Shown here in pieces: positions 53,143-61,999 of a DNA stretch of 64,000 nt. The notes beneath the pieces are model-generated. The model was not told where the DNA came from and ran no database searches. It saw only the letters and a list, made by a program, of their open reading frames with translations. Each line of letters opens with the position of its first letter. Positions within the stretch are counted from its first letter, which is position 1. Origin of the DNA: Jatrophihabitans sp. GAS493 (GTDB lineage: Bacteria; Actinomycetota; Actinomycetes; Mycobacteriales; Jatrophihabitantaceae); NCBI RefSeq assembly GCF_900230215.1, contig NZ_LT907982.1:2294001-2358000 (forward strand). The letters run 5' to 3'. A program made the position numbers and the translations under genes.

Positions 53143-53188
53143 ACTATGCCTCCAGCAGTGAACCGTCGACGCGGGAAGCCGGGCTGTA

Positions 53189-53389
53189 CTAGGTGGGCCG
53201 GTGTGGGGGGTCGTATTGGAACTCAGCGCAGGTCAGACAGTGGTAGTAGCGATGTCCCATCCCGCCGGCGCATCCGCAGGGTAGCCAGCCGATCCGAACG
53301 TTCGGGGCGGTCAGAGAGTGCTCGTTCGGGCAGTGACTGAAGGCCTGGACCTCGACCCACCGGCCGTCGACGTATCTGGTTTGCACCAC
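53189..53389 (-). CDS. Small cysteine-containing hypothetical protein
   Basis: A 66-residue protein with CPNEHS, PCGCAGG and CLTC, four or more cysteines that could form a zinc site. GTG start. It is upstream of the two preceding minus-strand genes and could begin their operon, with a 46 bp gap. Function unknown. Confidence 0.5.
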   Translation of the reverse strand: MVQTRYVDGRWVEVQAFSHCPNEHSLTAPNVRIGWLPCGCAGGMGHRYYHCLTCAEFQYDPPHRPT

Positions 53390-53508
53390 GGATGATTAGA
53401 ACATGCGTTCTAAGCTGCAAGAGTCCGGCATCACTCGGTTTGGTTCCAGCGGTATCAAGATCGCGCCACGGCTCGACTGAGACCAGCAACCCTCGGCATA
53501 CTTGCCGC

Positions 53509-53745
53509 ATGGTTGAAGAGGACGAATTGGCGCAAGCTTTGTCGCAATGGCGGGAAGCGCGTAAGGCCGAGTCTGCGTATTGGCCAACCTACGAGGCCAC
53601 TCTCGTCGTCGAACCGCTCAACCCCGGCGACGCCATCCCTGAAGTGAGCACGGACGACCTAAGCATCATCTCGCGCTGGGTCGAGCTAACTAGCGCGACC
53701 AAAGCAGCTCGTGACCGTTACCTCGAAGTCAAGGCTTCGCTCTAG
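53509..53745 (+). CDS. Small hypothetical protein
   Basis: A 78-residue acidic, helical protein (MVEEDELAQALSQWREARKAESAYW...). It has no cysteines and no hydrophobic segment. It lies 118 bp before the HEPN-like gene on the same strand, and one could imagine a pair, but it has no nucleotidyltransferase motif of the known HEPN/MNT antitoxins. Confidence 0.55.
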   Translation: MVEEDELAQALSQWREARKAESAYWPTYEATLVVEPLNPGDAIPEVSTDDLSIISRWVELTSATKAARDRYLEVKASL

Positions 53746-53863
53746 CCTGCTCCGTTCAAATTGAACCCGGCATCAATGACTGGCTTGGTGCGGTTATATC
53801 AGTCGCGACCGGAGTGGGTTGCGAAACCGCTATCCAGTTGCGCGAGCGCGAGAGAATGCCACC

Positions 53864-54352
53864 GTGACGATCTTTGAAGCACAGTCCATCGAGCCGCGGC
53901 GCGAACAGGCCGATCGGACTTACCTTCGGATCGGCAAGGTCGTCTCGCACGCTGCCCTCATGGAGCAATGGCTGTTCTACCTCGCAACGACGCTCGATCG
54001 AACCCAGGCACAGCAGGACGTGGCTGGGGCGTTCGGCCGCGACCTGGTCAAGCATTGCCGGCGACATGTCAACGCGGTCCCCGAGCCGGTACGCGGAGAA
54101 GTAAAGCGGTTACTTGAGGACATCGAACAAGCGCAAGAGCGCCGAAACGTGGTCGTGCACAGCGTCCTGGCCAGTCCGGGAGACCCGCGGGCCTACGCCC
54201 ATCGACCGCTACCGAAGAAGCAGCGGGTCGCCTCGCACGAGTGGATCGGCGAGGCCTACCTAACCGAGGAGCACCTCGATGAGCTCGATGCGGAGATCAG
54301 CGAAATCCTGGAGCGGCTAATCCGCGTCCGGCCTCTAGCTGAGCGGCCGTGA
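53864..54352 (+). CDS. HEPN-like protein (putative ribonuclease)
   Basis: A 162-residue helical protein. The motif RRNVVVHS, residues 93-100, gives Arg94-Asn95-x3-His99, the RX4-6H active site of HEPN endoribonucleases, placed after a long helix (VKRLLEDIEQAQE) as in the family. The N-terminal helical bundle (LMEQWLFYLATTLDRT) fits. HEPN enzymes cut RNA in toxin-antitoxin, CRISPR and abortive infection systems. No typical antitoxin is adjacent. GTG was chosen as start; a longer frame exists upstream. Confidence 0.65.
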   Translation: MTIFEAQSIEPRREQADRTYLRIGKVVSHAALMEQWLFYLATTLDRTQAQQDVAGAFGRDLVKHCRRHVNAVPEPVRGEVKRLLEDIEQAQERRNVVVHSVLASPGDPRAYAHRPLPKKQRVASHEWIGEAYLTEEHLDELDAEISEILERLIRVRPLAERP

Positions 54353-54417
54353 CTCGGGCACCCCGCGACCACCGACGGCCACAGTCTCGGAAACTACCCC
54401 TTTCGGGACTTTGAAAA

Positions 54418-55206
54418 TTAACTCTGGGTTGGCTGTGGGACGCCATGAGTGTGGAGGAGATGTTCGGCGATGAACGTCTGCCAAGTGGAGGGTGCGCTGG
54501 CGGTTGTCTGATTGTGCTGACCGGTGAAGGCGATGAGCCGCTTGTCCGGTGAGCTGAGCCGGTCGAACAGTTCGAGTTGCCCTTTTCGGGTGAACAGTTC
54601 GTCGTTCCATTGCATGTGAAATAGCGTGGGCGCGGATATTTTAGGGGCGTCGGCCGCGATCCGTGCGGTGGTGTCCAGGGCGGGGGCAAGGTGTTTGGTC
54701 CGTTCTAGGCCGAACTTGCCGAACACCGCGCAGCGAACGCGGGTGCCTAGGGCAGCAGCGGTTGGCAGACCGTAGCGGGTACCCATAGATAAGCCGAGGT
54801 AGCCGATCCTGGTTGCATCAATAGGGAAGTTGGTAGTGACAGCCTCGAGGGTCGCGAGCCACTCGGCGACCATTCGATCCAGCACGTGGTTGGCACCTTC
54901 CGCGGCGATGCGCATCTGGTAGCTCTCCTTGCGCGTCCCGCCCGCGCGATCCCCGTGGAAGGGGCCGTCGATGGCCAGCGACGCGATCCCGGCGCGGGTA
55001 AACCAGTCGGCTAGAGACAGGATGCGGTTACTACGCTTGTGGCTGCTACCTCCATGACCGAGCAGCACCACCGGTGCCAGGGCGGCGACGTGCCGAGGCG
55101 TCCAGAGCACGCCTGGAACCGGCCCGGACGGGCAGTGCAGGACGAACTCCTGTTCGGCGACTTCGGTGCGCGAGGTGTGGGGCATCCAGTCAACCGAAGA
55201 TCCCAC
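54418..55206 (-). CDS. Alpha/beta hydrolase
   Basis: A 262-residue hydrolase with oxyanion strand VVLLGHGGSSHK near residue 46 and nucleophile elbow YLGLSMGTRYG (serine near residue 140). Candidate acid and base are the Asp in MQWNDELFTR near 200 and the His of FTGQHNQ near 231. There is no signal peptide. It resembles dienelactone-hydrolase or DUF1100-type esterases. The substrate is unknown. An ATG 21 bp into the frame (MPHTSRT) is an alternative start. Confidence 0.85.
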   Translation of the reverse strand: MGSSVDWMPHTSRTEVAEQEFVLHCPSGPVPGVLWTPRHVAALAPVVLLGHGGSSHKRSNRILSLADWFTRAGIASLAIDGPFHGDRAGGTRKESYQMRIAAEGANHVLDRMVAEWLATLEAVTTNFPIDATRIGYLGLSMGTRYGLPTAAALGTRVRCAVFGKFGLERTKHLAPALDTTARIAADAPKISAPTLFHMQWNDELFTRKGQLELFDRLSSPDKRLIAFTGQHNQTTASAPSTWQTFIAEHLLHTHGVPQPTQS

Positions 55207-55276
55207 CTACCGATCATCGCACGCGTTTTCGAACAGCGCACTAATCGTCAGTAGCTCGGCTGTCTTTGGCTAAAGT

Positions 55277-56029
55277 TCACGGAGCGAGCGGGGCGGATAG
55301 TGCCCACTGATACAACGGATCTTCTTGGCCCCACTGTGCAAACACCTGTTGTGTCGCGAGTAGCTTGCCCGCAGTTCGGCCATCCAGCTCGGTGCGTTCC
55401 GCCCAGGAAAGAACATTGTCTGTGATTCGCCAGCAATGGAGCATTAAATCCAGCATAAGCATCTGAGCTACCGACGAATCGGATTGCCCCAGGAGCGGGA
55501 TTGCCCGTGGGACGGGGTGCCCGCCTTGTTCGCAGTGATGTTGGTAGTCCTCAGATCGGAAACGCCCATCGCTTACGCCGCGCAGCCGCTTAGGCGAAAA
55601 TAGCCTCATTCGCTCGTCGTGGGTGCTATTGAGCCATGCCGCAGCGTCCCGTTCTTCGTTTGCGAACGCCCAAGTCAGGTACTCGACCTCGACCACCTGG
55701 CGTAGCAGCGCGGCGCCGGCATAGTGACGGGTTCCGCACAGAAGTTCCGATGAGGTGTCAAGTAGCTCGGCGGCGATTTGGAGCAAGACGGCTACGCCTA
55801 CGAGGGCGTCGTCGCCGTTGCCGCGCGTGGAGGTGCCAGACACCCGGCCATCGCCGATGAGATGCCCAATGACGTGCATCGTCTGGCCCGCAGACTTGAG
55901 GTGAGTAGCGGCGTTGCTGGCGGCAGCGAGCCGGACGCTTATCAGTTCACGTTCGCCAAGTCGGCGCCTGATTGCCGCAACCTCATCGGCAAACTGGGGG
56001 TCCAATTGCTGCTCTCTGTGGAGCTCCAC
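55277..56029 (-). CDS. Helical hypothetical protein, DUF5677-like
   Basis: A 250-residue, mostly alpha-helical protein. The segment CGTRHYAGAALLRQVVEVEYL near residue 98 resembles the helix pair of DUF5677 and related HEPN-fold proteins, where a similar AALLR motif occurs, but the ribonuclease motif is not evident. No catalytic residues or membrane segments are recognised. It is divergent from the TPR-like gene. Confidence 0.5.
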   Translation of the reverse strand: MELHREQQLDPQFADEVAAIRRRLGERELISVRLAAASNAATHLKSAGQTMHVIGHLIGDGRVSGTSTRGNGDDALVGVAVLLQIAAELLDTSSELLCGTRHYAGAALLRQVVEVEYLTWAFANEERDAAAWLNSTHDERMRLFSPKRLRGVSDGRFRSEDYQHHCEQGGHPVPRAIPLLGQSDSSVAQMLMLDLMLHCWRITDNVLSWAERTELDGRTAGKLLATQQVFAQWGQEDPLYQWALSAPLAP

Positions 56030-56131
56030 GAACCAAGATTAGAAGGTATGCGTGGGCGCGCGCCAACCGGGAGTAGCCGCCGACGGCGAACCGTTACGGG
56101 GTTGTCGGCGTGATGATCTAGCTTCTGCCTC

Positions 56132-56605
56132 ATGAAGGATCAAGAGAGTGGTGTCGAGCCGGATGCAGTGATGGTGCGTGTGGGCGAGGGGATCGGGCTT
56201 CGGCAGCAGGGTGAGCGTGGGGCTGCGCGTGAGGTGTTCGCCGAGCTGTGGGATGCGATCGGTGGCGAGGATGGCGATGCGTTTCATCGCTGCGCGATCG
56301 CGCATTCGATGGCCGACGTCCGAGATGACGTGAACGACGAATTGCATTGGGATCTGTTGGCGTTAGACGCAGCTGACTCGCTGACCGATGGTCGCGCGGC
56401 GGAGGGTGGTGTCGCCGTACCGGTAGCCGCGTTCTACCCGTCGCTGCATCTCAATCTCGGCGAGTGTTATCGCGAGCTTGGTGACGCAGATCGGGCCCGG
56501 GACCACCTGCGACGGGGCTTGGACTCAATGACGGCCCTGCCTGAGGGCGGCTACTCGACAATGATCCGTGACGGCCTCGACCGGCTCGCTCGATTGCTAG
56601 CTTGA
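56132..56605 (+). CDS. TPR-like hypothetical protein
   Basis: A 157-residue helical protein. The C-terminal part, YPSLHLNLGECYRELGDADRARDHLRRGL, is a clear tetratricopeptide unit, and an earlier helix pair near residues 18-45 may be a second. Such proteins mediate protein contacts; many related ones are annotated as hypothetical in actinobacteria. No partner is evident. Confidence 0.7.
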   Translation: MKDQESGVEPDAVMVRVGEGIGLRQQGERGAAREVFAELWDAIGGEDGDAFHRCAIAHSMADVRDDVNDELHWDLLALDAADSLTDGRAAEGGVAVPVAAFYPSLHLNLGECYRELGDADRARDHLRRGLDSMTALPEGGYSTMIRDGLDRLARLLA

Positions 56606-56693
56606 GGAGTTGCCAGGCTGGTGTTAGTGCTGGGGCCCTGCGCCACCCAGACGCGTACCAGGCGGCCCGGGTCTGACGGAGAGGTTGTTGATC

Positions 56694-57230
56694 ATGTGGA
56701 ACGGCTGGAGTTTCGAGCAAGCACGGGAGCGGCACTTTCGTTACGCGCAGAAGCTCGTCGATGCCGGTGTCACCTGGGCGCGCGCCGCAGCCGATGATCA
56801 GCCGCGAGTGACCGCTCTCGTTCGAGAGCACATTCTCGGTAGCGACAACTACGAGCCTGAGCCGTCCGAGGCTGCTGTCGTCGCCCACGACAACGAGGGA
56901 GCCATGATCGGGGCGTTGGTCTTGGCCGGCGCGACGTTCGAACAGGGGATGGCGCTCACCGTGCGGCACCTGGTCGTCGAGCCGGCATGGCGCGGCCGCG
57001 GCGTCGGCGCGGTCACGCTCGGCCTGTTCGCCCAACTGCTCGGCCCTGACGCCGACGCCGTGGCGATGACGTTCGGAGCATGCGGCCCCGGCAAGGCCGC
57101 GCGCTTCTACCAGCACGCCGGCTTCACTGTGCTGGATCCTGGTGAGCCGTTCAAATTCCCGCTCGGCAAGCGCGGGCTGCTGGTGAACGAGAACGAGCAC
57201 TATCCCTGCTGGTTCTTCCGGCTTTGGTGA
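56694..57230 (+). CDS. GNAT family N-acetyltransferase
   Basis: A 178-residue acetyltransferase with the acetyl-CoA loop VEPAWRGRGVGAVTLG near residue 100 and the late KAARFYQHAGFTVLDPGEPF segment. The N-terminus (SFEQARERHFRYAQKLV) is an unusual helical extension. The acceptor is unknown. ATG after a TTG alternative nine bases upstream. It is the last gene before a 0.4 kb gap. Confidence 0.88.
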   Translation: MWNGWSFEQARERHFRYAQKLVDAGVTWARAAADDQPRVTALVREHILGSDNYEPEPSEAAVVAHDNEGAMIGALVLAGATFEQGMALTVRHLVVEPAWRGRGVGAVTLGLFAQLLGPDADAVAMTFGACGPGKAARFYQHAGFTVLDPGEPFKFPLGKRGLLVNENEHYPCWFFRLW

Positions 57231-57656
57231 AACCAGTTCATCGCCGGTCCACTGACGATAGTTACCTGATCGACGGTGACCGGGTACCCACCCAGGTCCC
57301 GGGGCAAAGCCAGATCGGGTGAGGAATCCGGTTTTGCCGGGTCCTCATCGAGGTGCGTGATAGGCCGTCTCAGAAACGACTGGTTGCGAGAGCCCGGTCG
57401 CGGATGGCGAGGGGTGTCGAAAACCTCGTGACGACTCTGGTGGGTTGACTGGGGTTTACAGAGCGGGTGACACGAGGTTCTTGACCGCGGGGCCGTTGCA
57501 GCACCACGCCAGCCGTCCGAAGGTCACGTTGACGGCAACGTTCCTAAGCTGCGGGTGGTTCAGTTCGAGCCTGGCCGGCCCGCTGAGATGTCTTTCGAGG
57601 GTTCTCACCCCGGGTGGATGATGCCTTGCGGGTGGTGGCGGTAGGAGGGTTGAGTC
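57231..57656. other. Intergenic gap with a possible gene remnant
   Basis: About 426 bp without an intact gene. On the minus strand near 57456-57620 a frame reads LNHPQLRNVAVNVTFGRL and ends in KNLVSPAL, which looks protein-like and may be the tail of a lost gene, possibly a transposase. It is not assigned. The right end holds the ribosome binding site GTAGGAGGG for the sulfatase gene. Confidence 0.35.
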
Positions 57657-59550
57657 ATGACTACTTCTGCGCATGACGCGAGTGACGCGGTCGCCGGGCA
57701 GCAGCGGGCGATCTTGGACAGCCTGCCGTTTTCTGATACGCGTGACTTCGACGATGCGACGCGCGGTCGTCTCGGGCGTCGTCAGCCGAACGCTGTGACC
57801 GCTGATGACGGGTCCGTGGTGTGGGACAACGACAGCTATGGCTTCATTGAGGGTGATGCCCCGCAGACGGTGAACCCGAGTCTGTGGCGGCAGTCGATGC
57901 TGGTCGCCACCGATGGCCTGTTCGAGGTCGTTCCGGGGCTGTATCAGGTGCGGGGGATGGATCTGTCGAACGTCAGCTTCGTGGAGGGCGATACCGGAGT
58001 TATCGTCATTGATCCGCTGATATCGACTGAGACTGCTGCGGCCGCTCTCGCTCTGTATCGCGAGCATCGTGGGGACCGGCCCGTGACCGGGGTGATCTAC
58101 ACCCATTGTCATGTCGACCACTTCGGGGGAGTCAAAGGCGTGACCACCCAGGAGGATGTCGACGCCGGGCGGGTGCCGGTGCTGGCGCCTGAGGGTTTCG
58201 TTGAGCACGCGGTCTCGGAGAACGTCTACGCCGGGACCGCGATGGGCCGACGCGCTGGTTACATGTACGGCGCGGCGCTGCCTCGCACCCCGCGGGGGGG
58301 CGCTCGGGGCTGGTCTCGGGCAGACCACCTCGACCGGGACCGTGACCCTGATCGCGCCGACTCTGCAGATCACGACCACCGGTCAGGAGGAGACGGTCGA
58401 TGGGGTCCGGATGATTTTCCAGATGGCACCGGACACCGAGGCACCAGCGGAGATGCTTTTCTACTTCCCGGATCTGAAGGTGCTGTGCGCGGCGGAGGAC
58501 GCCACCCACAATCTGCACAATTTGCTGACTCTGCGCGGTGCGCTGGTGCGAGACCCGCATGTCTGGTCGAGGTACCTGACTGAGACGATCGATCTGTTCG
58601 GCGCCGAGGTCGAGGTCGTCTTCGCCTCCCACCACTGGCCCACGTGGGGCAACGAGCGGGTGCTGGAGTTCCTGACGATCCAGCGTGACCTCTACGCCTA
58701 CCTCCACGACCAGACGCTGCGGCTGCTCAACAAGGGGCTGGTCGGGACGGAGATCGCCGAGCAGCTCACGTTGCCTCCAGCGCTGGAGAACGCCTGGTCC
58801 ACGCGTGGCTACTACGGGTCGGTGAGTCACAACGTGAAGGCGATCTACCAGCGTTACCTTGGCTGGTTCGACGGGAACCCCGCGCACCTGTGGGAACACA
58901 CCCCGGTGGAGAAGGCCCGGCGGTACGTCAAACTCGGCGGCGGCGCCGACGCGGTGGTCGAGAACGGGCAAGCCGCGTATGACGACGGCGACTACCGGTG
59001 GGCGGCAGAGGTACTCAGCCACGTGGTATTCGCCCAGCCCGAGCACGCCGAAGCCCGGGAGCTGCTCGCGAACACCCTCGAACAACTCGGCTACGGATCC
59101 GAGAACGGCACCTGGCGCAACTTCTACCTCTGCGGCGCCTACGAGCTGCGCAACGGACAGTTCGGCACCCCCACCGTGACCGCGTCGCCGGACATGGTCG
59201 CCCAGCTCAGTCCCGAGATGCTCTTCGATGCCATCGCCGTCCAGATCAACGGACCCACAGCATGGGAGGAAAAACTCACCATCGACGTCGTGCTCACCGA
59301 CGCCGAGAAACGCTACCGGCTCCGCCTCGCCAACGGCACCCTCACCTACAGCTCCGCCCAACAGACCAGCGCCGCCGATCTGACCCTGACAACCACGCTG
59401 CGCAGCCTGCCAGCTCTGGCGCTCGGCGCCCCGTCGTCTGAGCGGCTTACCTCCGCTGGTATCCAGATCCATGGCGACGACACCGTGCTGGCCCGGCTCA
59501 CCGCTGTCCTCGACCCGGGCGACCCCGACTTCGCGATCGTCACACCCTGA
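57657..59550 (+). pseudogene. Alkyl sulfatase (SdsA/BDS1 type), frameshifted
   Basis: The first 210 codons and the last about 420 encode one alkyl sulfatase in different frames. N-terminal metallo-beta-lactamase motif: THCHVDHFGG (metal ligands HxHxDH). After the shift: EDATHNLHNLLTLRG, ASHHWPTWGNERV, the dimerisation helix and the SCP2-like C-terminal domain ending near DPDFAIVTP. The frame changes at a run of seven G residues (58294-58300); six would restore a 630-residue protein. The enzyme splits primary alkyl sulfates such as SDS to alcohol and sulfate. Sequencing error, a true mutation and slippage all remain possible. Confidence 0.85.
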
Positions 59551-59566
59551 GATCGACGACGAGCTC

Positions 59567-60427
59567 ATGAGCGACGTCATCGTCGGTATCGCGCGCGTCT
59601 CGATCCTCACCTTCGTGGTGAGTTCGATGGTCGGGCTGGGCCTGTCGTTGACCGTCCGGCAGATCCTTACCCCGCTCAAGGACGTCAAGCTGGTGGTGCT
59701 GGGACTTCTCACCAGCTTCGTCGTTGCGCCCCTGAGCGCCTGGGCGATCGCCGAGTTGTTCGGGTTGGACGACAATCAGACTCTCGGGTTGATGTTGCTC
59801 GGCGTCGCGGCTGGCGCCCCGTTCCTTCCGAAGCTGGCCCAGCTGGCGGGGGGAGCTGTGGCCTACTCGGTCGGGCTGATGGTGCTGCTTATGGTGGTCA
59901 CGGTCGGGTATGTGCCACTCGTGCTTCCCGTGCTCGTCGACGGCGTCACGGTTAGCACTTGGGACATCGCTCGCCCGCTGCTGGTCCTCATGCTGTTACC
60001 TCTGGCGATCGCGTTGGCGGTACGCGCCCGGTACCGGCAATCCGCGTCGCTCGCGCCGGCCCTGAGCCAGGTCTCGACGGTGGCCCTCGCTCTGGGCATC
60101 GGCGCCGCGGTGCTCGTTGGGCTTCCTGAGATCTGGGACCAGATCGGCACCGGGGTGCTGTTCGCAACCCTGGTGCTCGTCATCGTCTGCCTCGCGGCTG
60201 GCTACCTGCTCGGCGGATCGGGTCGCGACCAGCGAGTGGTGACCGGGCTCGGCACCGCGCAACGCAACCTGTCCGCGGCTTTGCTTATCGCTGGAACCAG
60301 CTTCCAGGACACTCCCGAGGTGCTGGTCACCGTGATGGTGGCCAGCCTCGTCCTGACCGGCACACTGCTCCTGATCGCCGGTGAGCTCGGCCGACGCGCA
60401 CCCGCGCCGACCGTCTCGAAAGCCTGA
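59567..60427 (+). CDS. Bile acid:sodium symporter-like (BASS) transporter
   Basis: A 286-residue protein with about nine hydrophobic helices. The early MVGLGLSLTVRQILTPL and the helix pair GVAAGAPFLPKLAQLAGG, with the GAPFxP motif, match the BASS superfamily crossover region, and a second motif GTAQRNLSAALLIAGT fits the later crossover helix. BASS proteins move organic anions with sodium. It lies 16 bp after the sulfatase gene; export or uptake of sulfated compounds or sulfate-derived anions is a reasonable but unproven link. Confidence 0.85.
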   Translation: MSDVIVGIARVSILTFVVSSMVGLGLSLTVRQILTPLKDVKLVVLGLLTSFVVAPLSAWAIAELFGLDDNQTLGLMLLGVAAGAPFLPKLAQLAGGAVAYSVGLMVLLMVVTVGYVPLVLPVLVDGVTVSTWDIARPLLVLMLLPLAIALAVRARYRQSASLAPALSQVSTVALALGIGAAVLVGLPEIWDQIGTGVLFATLVLVIVCLAAGYLLGGSGRDQRVVTGLGTAQRNLSAALLIAGTSFQDTPEVLVTVMVASLVLTGTLLLIAGELGRRAPAPTVSKA

Positions 60428-60671
60428 CCCGCCACTGGTCGCGCCGCGCTCCGTCAGCGGCTCCGAGGACGGCGACGGATCCGAAGACGCCCGCCCTCGG
60501 CCACGCCGAGCCGAACGTTTCGGGCGCCCCACGAGAAGGGACGCGGTCTCGGGCCTCGTGACTGGACTTATGGCTAGGTTGATTCCTTGGCCCTCGCCCT
60601 GGGTCCAGGGGGTTGAGGATGGATTCCGGCGACAGGGCTGACCGGTGGGGTTTAGGCCGGGTCGGGCGGGT

Positions 60672-61655
60672 TCAGTGTCCGTTCAGCGTGACCCGGTCCT
60701 CGACTACGAGGTCGACTTCCACGGTGGTGTCCTGGAGTCCGGCGGTGTCGAGGTCATGTCGTAGCTGGTTCGGGTCGGGTTCGGGCAGCGGGCCGAGTAC
60801 CCGGACGATGTAGTTGTCTGCGCCTTGATCGACGGTGTCCACGCTCCAGTTGGACTCGCCGGCCCACATCGTGGCAATGTCGGTGATGCTGTCTTGGACG
60901 CTACGAGTGTGGGCGATGCGGATCGAGGACAGGGTCAACGGGGCCGCGACGATGAGGACCATGGCGGCGACGACGATCACCCCAGGCTGCGCACAGCGGC
61001 GTCGTCGACGGGCCACCGTCCCGGGGCTTGCACGGCCGAGCAGCCCGTAGATAGCCATGATCACGACGCCGCTGGCCAGGATCGCCGAGACGTTGGTGAC
61101 GAACAGCAGCAACGCGCCCCGAGCTTCGTCGCCGGCGCCCGATTCGAGGGTGAGACCAACCACGGACAGGGGTGGAACGAGCGAGATGGCGATCGCGACC
61201 CCGGGGAGGGTGTCGCTGATGTCCTTACGGACCAACGCGATCGAGCCCACCGCTCCGGTGGCGAGCGCCGCCAGCAGATCGATCAGTCGAGGACTCACGC
61301 GGGCAGCTACTTGGGTGTTGGTGGCCGCCACAATGTCCGCGTTGTTGGTCAGACCGATCAGGAACCCGATCGCGACCACCGCTGCCGCTCCGGTAACGGT
61401 CACGACGATCGATCGAATCAGGTTGGCGCGGTCGTTGAGGACCATCGCCAGGACGATCCCAAGGATCGGCGTCATCAAAGGCGCGACGATCATCGCGCCG
61501 ATGACCGTCGCCGTGGAGTCACCGGCTACTCCAGCTGACGCGATCACCGACGCCAGGCACAGCAGAAGCCAGAATCGGCTCAGTTTGGCCTGCACGTCGA
61601 CACCCTCGAAGAACAGCTGTTCCCGCATCCGGTCGATATCGGATGAACTGATCAA
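60672..61655 (-). CDS. DUF389 family membrane protein
   Basis: A 327-residue protein of the DUF389/TIGR00341 family: LASVIASAGVAGDSTATVIGAMIVAPLMTPILG near residue 35 is its signature, with about six further hydrophobic helices and a C-terminal cytosolic domain (SVQDSITDIATMWAGE...). The family is widespread with no assigned activity. It stands alone, with gaps of about 240 bp on the left and 340 bp on the right. Confidence 0.88.
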   Translation of the reverse strand: MISSSDIDRMREQLFFEGVDVQAKLSRFWLLLCLASVIASAGVAGDSTATVIGAMIVAPLMTPILGIVLAMVLNDRANLIRSIVVTVTGAAAVVAIGFLIGLTNNADIVAATNTQVAARVSPRLIDLLAALATGAVGSIALVRKDISDTLPGVAIAISLVPPLSVVGLTLESGAGDEARGALLLFVTNVSAILASGVVIMAIYGLLGRASPGTVARRRRRCAQPGVIVVAAMVLIVAAPLTLSSIRIAHTRSVQDSITDIATMWAGESNWSVDTVDQGADNYIVRVLGPLPEPDPNQLRHDLDTAGLQDTTVEVDLVVEDRVTLNGH

Positions 61656-61999
61656 CGTGTGGCCTACCTACTCCGCTTGACTCGGTGCCGCTGCGCCAAT
61701 GATTACCCGGCCGATGAGCTGGCCGCACCGTCCTGCGGGCGTCGATTCCCGTGCGGCACCAGCCAGGGCGGCTGGTGGGAGTCTGCTGTGTGTCGGCGTT
61801 GGACGATGTTCGAACGGTTTCCCTTGTAAATACTGGACTGTTTGGAAATGTTCCTGTTTTTGCGGGCCTCGGGGTGGTGGTTAGAATCCGCGCGATGTAG
61901 GTGCTTGTGCGGGGGTTCCGGCCGCTGCTACATTCCCGTCCACACTTAACCGTTTCCTAATCCCCAGCTAGCTTCTCCTTACCCCCGAAGGAACCCCCA
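61656..61999. other. Intergenic region upstream of the RHS-like gene
   Basis: About 344 bp with visibly lower GC toward the right (around TTGTAAATACTGGACTG near 61827). It likely carries the promoter of the large secreted gene; a -35/-10 pair cannot be fixed by eye. No ORF is supported. Confidence 0.45.

Noticed and set aside
58132-59775. Long minus-strand open frame of 547 codons opposite the alkyl sulfatase
   Set aside because: It is the mirror of a clear coding sequence; its protein has no motif and its length follows from GC-rich codon positions.
60825-61538. 237-codon plus-strand frame opposite the DUF389 gene
   Set aside because: Asp/Arg/His-rich mirror of a clear membrane-protein gene.
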